From Spodoptera frugiperda (Eukaryota > Arthropoda > Insecta > Lepidoptera > Noctuidae): a stretch of 64,000 nt of DNA. Where the stretch lies: NCBI RefSeq assembly GCF_023101765.2, contig NC_064240.1:2604001-2668000 (forward strand), read 5' to 3'. The notes below the pieces were generated by a model. The model was not told the origin of the DNA, did no database searches, and saw only the letters and a list, made by a program, of their open reading frames with translations. Shown here piece after piece: positions 1 through 11,180 of this stretch; within the stretch, counting starts at the first letter, position 1; every line of letters starts with the position of its first letter. Made by a program: the position numbers and the translations under genes.

Positions 1-157
1 AGAATGGCAGTTCCCTGAATACCAATATGGCGGTATTGAAATTATCTCACAGAAAAGCGGATGCTATGTTTATAGTATTATTTGTATTAATATCTTAGCA
101 ATCTGTGAGCGTCTTTGAATGGTAATGGAGATTTTAGGTACCTATGTCAACCTATTA

Positions 158-460
158 CTTTGTGGTGGCCCGGAGGTTTTGTGGAGGCCCGCTTCTCAAG
201 AATGAAGACGTGGGTTCCAAACTTACCAGCGGCGAAGTACAAATGTGACTTTTTATGAGTTATACAAAAGATAGAAAGTTATACAAAATATAGAAAACTT
301 CGTGAGGAAACCTAGGTTTATAAGTCCTAATTATAAGTTTGAAATTGCAAACCAACATTGAGAAAACATGGTGATTAATGTTCAAACCTTTTGCGTGTGA
401 GAAGATGCCTCTGGTCAGCAGTGGCCACTAATAGGCTGTTGATGCGGATGATGATGTCAA
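158..460 (+). repeat. SINE-3 copy (tRNA-derived SINE), degenerate
   Basis: It begins with a tRNA-like head (GGTGGCCCGGAGGTT) followed by GTGGGTTCCAAAC, a worn polymerase III B-box. The body runs through GTGAGGAAACC and ends in a GATGATGATG-type tail. Four more copies occur near 1063, 33740, 49795 and 52268; the last three are in the opposite orientation. Family assignment comes from internal comparison. Confidence 0.7.
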
Positions 461-485
461 CTAAATTATCACTACATAGTATAAA

Positions 486-672
486 ACAAAGTCGCTTTTT
501 TTGTCATGTTGTATGTCCCTATGAACGCTTAAATCTTTAAAACTACGCAACGGATTTTGATGCGGTTTTTTTTAATAGATAGAGTAACTCATGAGGAAGG
601 TTTTTATGTATAATACAGGTATAATATATCACCATTGCACCCATGCGAAGCTGGGGCGGGTCGCTAGTTTCT
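486..672 (+). repeat. LepTail-type element, with GGGGCGGGTCGCTAGT end
   Basis: It contains AACTACGCAACGGATTTTGA, a weakly conserved AT-rich middle, and the terminal words CATGCGAAGCTGGGGCGG and GGTCGCTAGT. These words are very common in lepidopteran intergenic DNA. The exact superfamily (non-LTR tail or Helitron-like end) cannot be decided here. Confidence 0.6.
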
Positions 673-1062
673 TATAACATTAAAATTGTGTATTCAAATG
701 CTCATAGAAGTAATTTGAATTAACAATACGTTTTGTTAACTGGAGACAAACCTATACTAAAGTCCATTTCACGAACTACTGGTAGAAGCTAGTTTCGAAT
801 TTTGAGTACCGGATTAGAATATCGATATCCAGCTTAGTCAGCGCCTACTTGGCGACATTAAGTTAGACTGGGAGCCGAACGCAACTAGAGTTGGAAAACT
901 CATTCTGTGGTGATTTTGAAGCTGTATACCGCAACCAAACAAAAGACGTTTATTCTTATAAATAACAGATTTTTGCCAGTTCTATTGCTGAGTATCAAAG
1001 TTAGTTAGATTTGGGAATCGAAAGATAACCATTCAGGAATAAAGGTAGCTAGGTAATTGTCA

Positions 1063-1330
1063 TGGTGGCTCGAAGGTTTAAGACACCCGCTCCACATGCA
1101 TGAGGGTACGTGTTGAATACCTACCAACGGCAAAGTATCAATGTGACTTTTCCAAGTTATATGAACTAAGATTATTTAGACACCATTGAGAAATGGTGAA
1201 ACATATCGTGAGGCAACCGTAGCTTATAATATCTGATTTATAAGTTAGTAAGTTTGTATTTGTAGCGATTAATGCTCAAACATTGTCTGTGTAAGAAGAG
1301 GCTTTGATGATGTTTTTGATGATGATGAAT
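1063..1330 (+). repeat. SINE-3 copy, degenerate
   Basis: The head GGTGGCTCGAAGGTTTAAG, a damaged B-box (TGTTGAATACC), the middle word CGTGAGGCAACC and a GATGATGATGAAT tail follow the order seen in the copy at 158-460. It is more diverged than that copy. Confidence 0.65.
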
Positions 1331-1674
1331 AAAGCTAGCTATAGCTACACCTCTAACCATAGTGACCATTGTACTGTGAACACATTGGTAGGTATAAATG
1401 TATTGGTAGATACAGGTAGGTTTATTTTAGAGATTATCCTTCCGTAAAACATTCGGCCCTGTTCCAGCTAAGAATGTAATCTAAAAGCCCTTTAAATAAT
1501 TCAAGACCTGATCCAACTGTTTCTAGTTCAAGCCCTAAGCCAAGGTTCATTCCTGCCTTTAGATTTGTCGCTGAGTTTGTAAGTTGTTTCGGTCTTTGGG
1601 CATTATTAAAATGCTTTTATTTAACTTTACTTGTACTTTGTAAACGTCCTAATGCCTAGTGCGAGTTTCTTTTA

Positions 1675-1800
1675 CGTTAACGTTATCGAAACGTTACCGC
1701 GTTTAGCCCTCTGATTGGCTGATTGATTTGAGGCGATCAATCAGAGCGTCGAATGTCATTAAACGTGTCGATCTCGTTAACTTGAACAAACTCGCAGTGA
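1675..1800. repeat. PAL palindromic MITE, diverged copy
   Basis: The centre reads CTCTGATTGGCTGATTGA, then AGGCGATCAATCAGAGCG, an inverted repeat with a short spacer. Outer arms are CGAAACGTTACCGCG on the left and CGTGTCGATCTCGTTAAC on the right. It resembles the PAL copies at 22353, 35260 and 61101 but is the most diverged. Confidence 0.55.
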
Positions 1801-1833
1801 TGCGCGTGTCTCACTTTGCCATCAAATCGACCA

Positions 1834-2001
1834 CCACAGATGGAGCCCAGTAATGCTGATGCCGACCCGGAGCTGCGGACTGCCTAGCGTGCTACCAGGG
1901 CTCCGGCTCGAAAAGCAGGAGTAGGAACGGGGTGGTTTTTAGTCAGTAAGAATCTGACACTCGCCCTAGGCCAGAAAATTCATTGGATGATTTTAAAAAA
2001 T
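1834..2001 (+). mobile_element. R1-clade LINE 3' tail
   Basis: Ordered words match the R1-type LINE at 36514-37179 on the other strand: CCACCACAGATGGAGCCCAG, GGAGCTGCGGACTGCCTAGC, AGCAGGAGTAGGAACGGGG, TTTTTAGTCAGTAAGA, CATTGGATGATTTT, then an A-rich end. Only the 3' untranslated region remains, as expected for a severely 5'-truncated retrotransposon. Confidence 0.75.
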
Positions 2002-2861
2002 AGGCCCTAGAGTAGGTTCATATTAGTCCATTTAAACAATAATGTAGGGCAAGAAGACATTAAAAACAATAATGTTTTAGCCAATGTTAGTAAGAATAAA
2101 GTTGCATCGTATCGTAAAACGTTTATTCTTTTCACGCAACTGAATGTAATTCTGTTTCCTTCCACCGCTCGGCGACATTCATCGCATTTAAATGTAAAAA
2201 CCTGACAAGAGGGAACACGATTGTTATTTAAAATGGTTTTCTCTACTTACTCACAAAAGTGGTGAAAGAACTCATTGAAGATAGAATTAGATTTTAGTTG
2301 AGGCCTTTTCCTGGCTCTCAGTTTCATATTTTCCTTGTTAGACTTTAATTTTTAGTTTGTTTGTTAATATATTAATTATAACTTGTGGCATCTTTTAACG
2401 CAGATTGTTTGTTGTTTAAGAATATACGAGTACCTAATATTATAATACCATATTGCTTTAAAAGGTTTTCAAACACAAAAAATGTTATGCTTTTCTTTGC
2501 ATTAAATATAATTCTAGACTCTGTGGTGTATAAAATCACTTAGTAAAGATAATATTTTTATGCTATTCGAGGCTCATAAGAGTTTCCTAGAAATCTAGTG
2601 TCGCTTTGACCTCTAAAACAAATTGCCTATTTCAGGTGAAAATGTTGAATCCGGGGGAATAACACGCATGCGAAAATAAACCTAACAGTTTAGGAAAACG
2701 TTCCAAGAATTTGTCATTGTCGTTTGACTTTATAGCAGAATTCTATAAACCAGGAGTACTCACTGTTGTAATAGTACTCAGACAGTGTTATAACAATGAA
2801 AACATAATGAAGAGTACTAAAGGTATTTATAGAATGTTATTACTTAAGTATACAGATACAA
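2002..2861. other. Unassigned AT-rich DNA
   Basis: No open frame of gene-like composition and no recognised repeat. A 63-codon frame at 2711-2902 runs into the RepA copy and has no support. Confidence 0.5.
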
Positions 2862-2998
2862 AGTGTGGGAGAGCCATGCTTCGGCACGAATGGGCCGGCT
2901 GAACCGGAATGATACCACGGCCTCACAGAAAACCGACGTGAAACAACGAGCGAGCGTTGTGTTTCGTTGTGTGAATGAGGATACCGTAGGTCAAACTT
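2862..2998 (+). repeat. RepA copy, 5' half only
   Basis: It begins AGAGCCATGCTTCGGCACGA, continues with GAAAACCGACGTGAAACAAC and GTTGTGTTTCGTTGTGTGA, and stops after the GAGGATACCG segment. The 3' half (GTCCATGGGCGGCGG) is absent. A SINE-2 copy starts just downstream, so this copy may have been cut short. Confidence 0.75.
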
Positions 2999-3008
2999 TT
3001 ACATAGTA

Positions 3009-3160
3009 ATAGCGTGATAACGCGCAACGTGTAGCAGATTCGATACCCAGACGGAACAAATTTGTGTCATCCATACAGTTGTGGTTTCGGGTTTAGTTGT
3101 CATGTGTCCGTGAATTTATGTTTGTAAACGCACCCACGACACAGGAGAAATCCTTATGAT
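3009..3160 (+). repeat. SINE-2 copy (tRNA-derived), 5'-truncated
   Basis: It includes CGCGCAACGTGTAGCAGATT followed by CGATAC, a worn B-box, then GTTTCGGGTTTAGTTGTCAT, GTTTGTAAACGCACCCACGA and CACAGGAGAAATCC, the SINE-2 3' order. The other good copies are on the minus strand. Confidence 0.7.
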
Positions 3161-3704
3161 AAGATTCAATTTGTGGAAAATACGTTCGAAACAGTAGTGT
3201 TACCTCTAAACATATTTTATATTATAGTTATAACTTTTATTTAACACCGTTTCCTTTATCAATATGAAAGAGATGAAAAAACGGAAAACGTTTCGAAGAA
3301 ACGATGATTGATTCCATAGTTTTTTCTTCTGAAGAAATCAATCAATCAGTCTTAAAATAAAATGGCTAATAGAACAAAAGATAGATAATTCTAGAAACCA
3401 ATAAACAATATGCTGGTTACAAATTCCTGCAGAGTCAAGGCATTGATTGTTTTGAACAACAACAGTTCTGGTATGTCTGTTATTGAAAGTTCAGGCGTCT
3501 TATCTCTTCGGTACAATGCGGTGAGACAGCTTGCATCTGTCGTAGAACCTGCACCGTCTCTCAGTTGCTTATGGTACGATCCGATAGAATTGTATAACCT
3601 ATAACTAAATCAATACTGCCTTTACATAGTAGATTTGAAAGTGAATGTTAGAGGTATATTTTGATAACTTGATTTTAATGAAAGATTGACATTTTTTTGT
3701 AATA

Positions 3705-3862
3705 ACTAACATACTAAATTAAATAAAAATCACGGTTTACTCACGTTCCTTAATGCAGAAAAGTTCTGTTTACTACTCTACTCTACCTCCTGTTGCATAG
3801 CCTACTTTTGAACGCATGCTGTTCATGATGAAGAGTCCTTCTGTGACACGAAACTCGAAATG
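3705..3862 (+). repeat. FB-1 fold-back element, diverged, both arm types present
   Basis: The left arm starts TTAAATAAAAATCACGGTTT and ACTCACG, with a diverged middle. The right-arm word CATGATGAAGAGTCC and GTGACACGAAACTCG follow, after which the sequence runs directly into a MITE-J right half. The complete FB-1 comparison is at 43968-44180. Confidence 0.6.
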
Positions 3863-3985
3863 GATGAACTGAACTGTTCATCCGTGATCATGACGCTTGC
3901 AACAACCGAAATATCGGAAACGCATAGACAAATATCCCGTCTTAAGTTCTAATGTTAGTGTTAGTGACCATATTAGTTTAAAAAA
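3863..3985 (+). repeat. MITE-J right half, fused to FB-1
   Basis: It shares GTTCATCCGTGATCATG, GCGCTTGCAAC-like, CCGAAATATCGGAAAC and AATATCCCGTCTTAAGTTCT with the intact copy at 23820-23963. The left terminal repeat is missing; FB-1 sequence stands in its place. Confidence 0.65.
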
Positions 3986-4724
3986 GTATAATAATTATAT
4001 TTATTTAATCAGTGTTATAATTTTGAATACGGGTAGCTTATGCGTATTTGGTACGTAAAGTACCTCACTCCATATAATCAGGCTGATTGTTTTTCGGATT
4101 AGGTCGGTGGATAGATTTCATCTTATTAGCTAGATGTTGAGAGGTGTTCAAGTACATCGGAATAAGTGTTCGCGTTTCTACCTGAAGAAGTCACGAGTAG
4201 TTCCAATATAAGGGAATAAAATCGAAAGGAACTTGTAGGTACACTTGTACAAGCTATACAGAACCGATATAAACTGACCGTCGAATGTAAGGAAAGATTA
4301 TACAAAACGAGACCAAGATAATCTGGTTGTGTTTAGCTCGATGTGTCGCCCATGTGTAGGTACATACCTACTTAGTAGGTACCTCTTATTCAATAAAACT
4401 CGTGTTCTAGAACGTTCGGTCTGCCTCGTTTAGCACTCTTATTAAATATTAGATAGATGAAAATAGAATTTCTTTTACCCTTTTTATATTTATCACCTAT
4501 AGTTCTGGGCGTGTTATCGACTATATATTTAATTTTATTGGCCACTAGTGGACCCCGCGCACTTTGTTTCACCTTGAAATTTTCTTCGCACAATTTTATT
4601 ATTCTTTCATTATATAAGAACCTTCTCCTAACTATAACAAACCCAACAAAAAAAAGAATTAGTGAAATCGGTTCAACTGTGTACTCGCCTCGCCTAAGAA
4701 ACTGTTCTTACTGATTAAAAACCA

Positions 4725-4925
4725 CAAAGAGCCATCAGACGACCACAGATGGGGCCCAGTAGGTAGGTGGTAATTACCTAGCGTGTTTACCGGGGTTACG
4801 GCCCGAAAAGCAGGAGTAGGAACGGGATAGTTTTAAGTCAGTACGAGTCTGATACTCCCTCTTGCCTCGCCCAAAGCGGGAGAATTCACAGAATGATTTA
4901 CGCCCCTCAATAAAAAACTCTCATC
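4725..4925 (+). mobile_element. R1-clade LINE 3' tail
   Basis: It starts in AAAGAGCCATCAGACGACCA and carries CAGATGGGGCCCAGTAGG, GCAGGAGTAGGAACGGG, AGTCAGTACGAGTCTGATAC and CTCGCCCAAAGCGGGAGAA, ending CCCCTCAATAAAAAA. It is longer than most tails here but has no coding part. Confidence 0.75.
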
Positions 4926-4930
4926 ATTTG

Positions 4931-6894
4931 TTTACATTCCAGTTTATCTTGTTACGGAACTTGCAAACATCAAATGAGGTCGAGACATTTCGGCTTCTTA
5001 AACCTAATCTTCAAAACACTTGTTTGACATACAAACGTTAACTAATTTGAGGAACTCTGTCAAGTCGGAGGCCCCTTTCAAAGCCTACCCCATTACGAAC
5101 GTTACGATTGAATTCAAAACTTCCTACGATGTCATGTTTTCCTTGCATTCTCCCCCAAACTTCTGGGGAGGTACACTTCTTTATATGCTGTTGGAAACTT
5201 TTTCTTATGGCACAAACTGTTGTTGCCATCTTCGAACAAATCACGACCATCTATAGTTTGCAAAACAAACCATATTATTTCTTATGATATTGCACTTTTT
5301 CTTCTATCGAGTCTTCCTCTACAGATAGTAAAGAAAAAATACGATGCTATTACGAATTCCAAATACTCGGGCTTTTAACGTCCCTTCAAATATCTGAGGA
5401 TATTCCAGGGTTAGGATTGATAATAATGAAGCCATTGTGACAATGCCATTACAATAATAATTCTATCCAAATATTGTCCTATTGAAAAGAAAAGCGCCTC
5501 TTTCTATACGTAGTCCCAACGTACTTATGTAATGGCTTATTGGATTTTGGCGTTTTCGGTTTTATTCACAAATACGAATGTGCTTCAACTTTTTTTTATT
5601 TCCTTAATTTTATTTTGGACAACAAACAGCAGTATTTTAAACACAACACATGATGAAGTAGTAGAATAATAGATTTAACAAATACACTACTCACGACATC
5701 TTCACAGATTACCTTTAGACATACCTAGCAATAACTTACCAAAGCATTCTATATAACAGAAATAAATCTCAATAGGCATTAATGTTTTAAAACTACAAAA
5801 TCGATATTAAAAATATCCATGTCACAATATAACCTCTTTCTAATTAATTATTGAATAGAACACTACACCAGCTTCCCTCTCAAAGGAGCTATTAAAGTAC
5901 AGAGTAAATAGATACAAAAATCCTTTTAATTTATAAACTTTAATCTATTCTGATACGATGCAAAGTTTTGTAGCGTAACTTTATGAAAAAGCCATTAAAT
6001 ACGACAATGTTGGACGAAATTGGTTCCCACCTGGTGCTTTACGAAGTGCCTATTAATACAGTTAAAAGGAAAATATAAATATATATTGGTTTATTATATT
6101 TAAAAGTATATTTACGTGGCGGTATTGTAAAATGGACCATTTGTCTAAAATGTTTCTAGGAACTAACATCACAGAGACTTACAATAGCTACAAGCTTTTC
6201 AATGTCAAGCACCATTTAGTTTCGTCTTCAAATACAAAAACCATTTCGCAAATGACTGTAGTTAATTTATTGCACGCAATAGCATTCTTTATTTAAAAAT
6301 GACGGATAATTTTAGCGGGTTTTCTTCTTATTTACATATGGAATCCGATATTGTTTTGTCTATGGCGATCTTAGTCGGATTGTTGAATAAAGCCGAGATA
6401 AATAATATTGAGCACGTTCCTTTATAGGCAGGATACCAATCACTGTCGCGTTGTTTTCAATACAAATTTTGAAGGTTTGATCGCTTTAAAATGTAACGTA
6501 AATATTTATGTTTATTTATCTGTGGATTTGAGCGCGAAACGATTTAACGTTCGATTTTTAAACGTATTCCACAATAGTAGGTAACGTTTTGTGGTAAAAT
6601 GATTTAAATTAAAAACATAGATAATATAATACTTATTATATTATTTTAGTTCGTGTGTTACCTAATGCAATAGGTTATTTTAGTAAAATGAACGGGCAAT
6701 TTACAAAACACCACTGCGGTAGCGTTAATAGCAACACATGAATGAACGATTTTAACATTAATTTATCTCGGTTTATTTTGTCATTAGGTGTTTTGTACAC
6801 AACAGTTTGCGCTTTGCAGTGAGCAAAAACATGAGGTACAATAATAAATTAATTTTCAATATTAAAAAAGAAAAATTACTGCATTCATTTACAA
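4931..6894. other. Mostly unique AT-rich DNA
   Basis: No gene or repeat recognised. Overlapping frames on both strands at 5020-5256 (78 codons plus, 70 codons minus) lie in a slightly GC-richer patch. Neither translation has a motif I recognise, so they are not called. Confidence 0.5.
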
Positions 6895-6901
6895 ATGCTG
6901 A

Positions 6902-7212
6902 AAGCTATGCTTCGGTACAAATGGGCCGGCTCGACTGGAGTGTTACCACGGCGTAACAGAAAACTGACGTGAAACAACGCTTGCATAATGTTTCGTGGTG
7001 TGACTGAGGTTATTCGATAACCTTAGTCAGGCCCAATTACCCCTTCCCAATCTTCCAACCCCCGATTTCCCAACAACCCTAAATTCCTAACCCCCAAAAG
7101 GCCGACACGACAACGCACTTGTAGCGCCTCTGGTGTTTCGGGTGTCCATGGGCGGCGGCGATTGCTTACCGTCAGGTGATCTGTCTGCTTGTTTACCGGA
7201 TTATATAATAAA
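6902..7212 (+). repeat. RepA copy, near full length
   Basis: All RepA blocks occur in order: ATGCTTCGGTACAAATGGGC, GAAAACTGACGTGAAACAAC, GCCCAATTACCCCTTCCC, CCAACAACCCTAAATTCC, CCCCCAAAAGGCCGACA, GTCCATGGGCGGCGGCGA and TACCGTCAGGTGATC, then an A-rich end (ATATAATAAAAAG). A 72-codon frame starting at 7133 is simply the repeat read through and is not a gene. Confidence 0.8.
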
Positions 7213-7707
7213 AAGCATCAAGCATGGATTAAACGAACGATTTAACACTAGATTTCTCATACATCTTTTCCAAAAATTTCCCAGTATCCACAATAGAATG
7301 ACCTTAATAAAATTAAGGAACATCACCAAGAAATTCGGTTATGGCTTATAGCCGTATATAAAATCACTTCCTACGGTGTAAACGGCCAGTTTTATTGGTT
7401 ACCACCATCTTCGTGATTCCCCGAACGATTAATTAATTTGTTATGTTGCCCCACATTATTTAATATCCCTGGCAGATGTCTTGTCACGATCATTTTGATC
7501 TCAAATATACTTTTTGAAATCACTTAAACAACAGCCGATGGGCTAAGGACTTTCTCGACGCCAGAGGATTTGCATTAACTTTCACGCTTGATAGGCGGGT
7601 TGGATATCACTGTTAAAAAGGTTTAGGTTAATGAGTGCTGTCTGGTCTCTATTATATGTAGTCTCTTAGATCAGCTCTCCTTGCACATTGGAAGAGTAGG
7701 TACCTAT

Positions 7708-7862
7708 TCCTACTAGCTTCTGTCATATCTGCGATCACACCGAAGTCAGTTCATGCACTGTCTGTATACAAAATTTCATTAAAATCCGTTTAGTAGTTTC
7801 AGCTTGATTGGCGAGGAGACATCGAAACCAACAACATTTCACAATTATAATATTATAGTGCG
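7708..7862 (-). repeat. LepTail element, degenerate
   Basis: On the plus strand it reads ACTAGCTTCTGTCATATC, then AAATTTCATTAAAATCCGTT, AGTAGTTTCAGC and ACAATTATAATATTATAG. This is the reverse complement of the usual LepTail order, as also at 56085-56232. Confidence 0.6.
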
Positions 7863-8291
7863 ATATCTGACAACGAATGCTTTACTCCCTTTATCATACT
7901 GCAAAGATTTGTAAATAAATCTAGGTATGGAGAAGTGGAAGATATCGACGTCAAAGTCTTTCATTGTGCCTAAGAGATGTCGATAATCATGACGATATTA
8001 CACCTTACCATTACAATAAGACACCTACAAAATGTTTCAAGCTTAATTTGTTTCACCCGATAATGTTTGTTTTGCTCTTCATAAACCAAAATGACTGTTT
8101 TTAGGGTTATCCTTAGAGAATTACGACCTATTTTACACGTAATTATGTATCCAAATAAAATATAATTATGGTAATATCAGATTACCTTAATGACCTTTGT
8201 TACTTAAGACCAATGTATTCCCTAATGTGGTCAGTTGCTATACGGGAAAATTACCACCGACTGAGATGGTTATGGGCGAAGTAATTTATGA

Positions 8292-8602
8292 CACACACAC
8301 ACACAACGTCACGCCTTTTATCCCCGAAGGGGTAGGCAGAGGTGCACATTACGGCACGTAATGTCGCTATACAATGTACACCCACTTTTCACCATTTTGT
8401 GTTAAAGTCCCATGTAATAGGGGTGAGCCTATTGCCATATCCTGGACACAATTCCAGACTCCGTGCTACCACTGAGAAATTTTTCGAAAATCCGAAAAAA
8501 GCCCAGTAATACTTTGCCCGACCCGGGAATCGAACCCGAGACCCCTTGTTCGGCAGTCGCACTTGCGACCACTCGACCAACGAGGCACTCGACCAACGAG
8601 GC
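8292..8602 (-). repeat. SINE-1 copy, full length with target-site duplication
   Basis: Read on the minus strand, it starts in the tRNA-like TTGGTCGAGTGGTCGCAAG, carries the B-box GGTTCGATTCC (8526-8536), CTGGGCTTTTTTCGG and GTGTACATTGTATAGCGAC, and ends with GGATAAAAGGCGTGACG plus a GT-rich tail. It is flanked by the identical 12-mer AGTAATTTATGA at 8280-8291 and 8603-8614. Its 5' end is partly duplicated (TGCCTCGTTGGTCGAG twice). A 63-codon minus frame across it is repeat read-through. Confidence 0.9.
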
Positions 8603-9207
8603 AGTAATTTATGATTACCTTCTTAATTGTCTAATGATTATTTTTGTCCTTGAGATATAAGTAGCTAGTGCTGAAAATCAGCGCCATCGTTTTAGCTCTG
8701 TTTTTTTTTATTGTTTTCTTATTTTGCCTGTATATATAGCGCTATAACATATAGCGGTGTAAATAAACTGTTTTTCTTTCTTTCTTTCTTCTGATATTGA
8801 TTTTTTGTCAGACGATTGTCATTATAACTATTACGACCCCATGTCTCATTTCGACGATAAACTTTTAATTTATTGTAATTATCGCTACCTTATATATCAT
8901 TACGACCATTAACTTAATTCCTACCTTCAATTTTCTTCAAGAATTAGTAAGTACCTCCGTTATAAGGCGCTTCCTATGTAGATCGTGGCTTAATTATATA
9001 TCTCCTGTAGGTACTGTGTATGGAAGTAGGTGATTCGGGAAGAGATAAGCAGACGTGGCGCCACTCTGCTGTTTAAGTCTGTCAAAACAATTGTTTGACG
9101 TCACGTGCAATAATTAAGATCGCTTCAAGTGATAAGAGGTAGCGAGTGATATGCGACATATAAGGGAATATAAGTAGGAAGTATTAAAATGTTAAGTAAG
9201 TTTAAAA

Positions 9208-9504
9208 AAAAACAACGTCAAGCCTTTTTAATTTTTCTCCCCGAAGGGTAAGCAGAGGTGCACATTACCGCACGTAATATCGCTATAAAATGTTCACCCA
9301 CTATTCACCATTTTGTGTTATAAGTCCCATGTAATAGGAGGTGAGCCTATTACCATATACTGGGTACAATTTTAGACTCCGTGCTACTGCCGAGATTTTT
9401 TTGGAAAAACCGAAAAAAGCCCAGTAATACTTTGCCCGACCTGGGAATCGAACCCGAGACCCTTTGTCCAGCAGTCGCGCTTGCGACCACTCGACCAACG
9501 AGGC
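9208..9504 (-). repeat. SINE-1 copy, near full length
   Basis: Same order as the 8292-8602 copy with B-box GGTTCGATTCC at 9444-9454. Flanks hold similar A/T-rich words (AAGTTTAAAA left, AAGTTTTTAAAA right), a likely but imperfect target duplication. Confidence 0.85.
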
Positions 9505-9799
9505 AGCAAGTTTTTAAAATGTTACGTAAAAATGCAATAGGTAAAATTAATTAAATCAAGTTATACGGTTTACCACGTAACTATTTCGCTTGAGGTAACT
9601 CAAATAGTTACAAACCACAGTAGGGTCTCGTAATAATCTTAAATATGCGCGGTATCTGTCGCGGCGACATCGCACAGTCAAACTTGCTAACCATAAATTG
9701 ATTTTATATGGTTCATATATTAACTATACTAAAACTACAGCCGACAAACTGCCAATTTCAATAACCGATCTTTATCAAAAATATAGCCGACAAACTAAG

Positions 9800-10065
9800 T
9801 GTGGCATGCTTCGGCACGAATGGGCCGGCTCGACCGGATACTACGGTCTCGCAGAAAAGCGACGTGAAACAACGCTTGCGTTGTGTTTCGTTGTGTGAGT
9901 GAGGTTACCGGAGGCCCAATTTGCCCCTTCCCAATCCCCGATTCCTCAACAACCCTTAAATTCCTAACCCCCAAAAGGCCGGCAACACACGCCTCTGGTG
10001 TTTCAAGTGTCCATGGGCGGCGGCGATTGCTTACCATCAGGTGACACGTCTGCTCGCAAAAAAAA
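9800..10065 (+). repeat. RepA copy, near full length
   Basis: It holds GTGGCATGCTTCGGCACGAA, GCCGGCTCGACCGGATAC, GCGTTGTGTTTCGTTGTGTG, CCCAATTTGCCCCTTCCC, GTGTCCATGGGCGGCGGCGA and TTACCATCAGGTGACACG, ending GCTCGCAAAAAAAAGG. The 80-codon minus frame over this interval is an accident of the repeat. Confidence 0.85.
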
Positions 10066-10457
10066 GGTCAATTTCAATAACCGATCTTTGTTAAAAATGG
10101 ATGGATCTTAGTGTTTGACAAAAACTCTATAGAACGAATGTCAAAAATCTAAGGATTTTGGATTCAAATCGGTTATTGAAATCGGCAGTATAAAAATATT
10201 AAACCTATACCAAAAATCGCTTCTCTTTTCCTTTAAACCAATAACATGGAATATAAACATGCATAAATTAATCATAGAGCTATAAGTACTTGTATGTCAT
10301 AAGAAAACAAATTTGATTGTTTACAGATTATCAACTTGTTGTCAAGCAGATGACGTTGTTGTTTTAAAACCGTCAATGATCTTTATACAGTTCATTAGTT
10401 TTGATAAAATGTTTGGTTCTGTGATACTATATGACAGGATAAGGATTTGTTTTTTAT

Positions 10458-10610
10458 GGTACAAGCCGGTAAACGAGCAGACGGATCACATGGTGGTAAG
10501 CAATCGCCACCTATGAACACCCGAAACACCAGAAGCGTTACAAGTGCGTTGCTGGCCTTTTGAGGAATCGGGGGTTGGGAATCGGGGATAATTAGGCTTC
10601 CGGTAACCGT
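10458..10610 (-). repeat. RepA 3' half
   Basis: The plus strand reads CAAGCCGGTAAACGAGCAGA, CACATGGTGGTAAGCAATCG, AACACCCGAAACACCAGAAG, CAAGTGCGTTGCTGGCC and GAATCGGGGGTTGGGAAT, the reverse complement of the RepA 3' half. The copy is truncated at its 5' end, and it holds an unsupported 67-codon frame start. Confidence 0.75.
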
Positions 10611-10721
10611 ATAAGTTTTGACATTGAATAATTATTGAGATTTAATTGGATTGAAATTGCATTGACACTCAGATTAGTTTCAAGAGTAAGCGTTCTGATA
10701 CTGATATAAAAGCACTCTGAT

Positions 10722-10856
10722 TTAATTATTATGTTATCGGCTTACTCACATAACTGTTTGACGAGGAAGTTGACTAGTTTCAAGCCATTGAGGCTCATAT
10801 TCATGAGAGCATTCCGCGATACAATACGCGGCGATTGCCGCGCTGCTACTGGTAAG
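10722..10856 (+). repeat. FB-2 fold-back element, left arm
   Basis: It reads ATGTTATCGGCTTACTCACA, TAACTGTTTGACGAGGAAG, ACTAGTTTCAAGCCATTGAG, CTCATATTCATGAGAGC and GCGGCGATTGCCGCGCTGC. The second arm is missing. FB-2 shares TACTCACGTAA, CTAGTTTC and CATGAGCAGC with FB-1. Confidence 0.65.
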
Positions 10857-11074
10857 ATTCTTCTTCTCGCACTTCTGATTACCATTTAGAGGAATAAGAA
10901 GTTTAATGTTTCCAATATATGTATAACGTGTATTTCAATATGAATAAACCATGCCATGTTGTAACACGTACTCGAACATATATCCTTAAAATTGGGTTTT
11001 AAAGCAGCAACACGATTATCGCGTCACGTTGAGATAACAAGATTGTTTCGAACCGTGAAACTTCAAACTAAACC

Positions 11075-11180
11075 AGTCATGTGTACACTTAAAACCAGTC
11101 TATCATGGTCCCGCTTTGAATAATCTTTCCACACATTTGAGGGTCAACTTATGTTGGTTTTGCATAGCTTGATGTGAAGT
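11075..11180. repeat. Repeat H, degenerate copy
   Basis: It carries ACCAGTCTATCATGGTCCCG, GAGGGTCAACTTATGTTGGT and TTTGCATAGCTTGATGTG. Similar ordered words are found at 14310-14400 and 32085-32205. Type is unknown; about 100 bp, possibly a MITE. Confidence 0.4.

Noticed and set aside
5020..5256. Overlapping plus (78) and minus (70) codon frames in a GC-richer patch
   Set aside because: Neither translation has a recognisable domain and both strands are open, so no coding strand can be chosen.
8389..8580. Minus frames beginning with Met-Val-Glu-Trp-Ser-Gln at 8389 and 9301
   Set aside because: They are translations of the tRNA-like head of SINE-1, which often produces false proteins in moths.
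8520..8602. Possible true tRNA genes at the B-box sites (8526, 9444, 16950, 19000)
   Set aside because: Each lies within a longer dispersed SINE, the cloverleaf partner arms are not maintained, and copies are degenerate.
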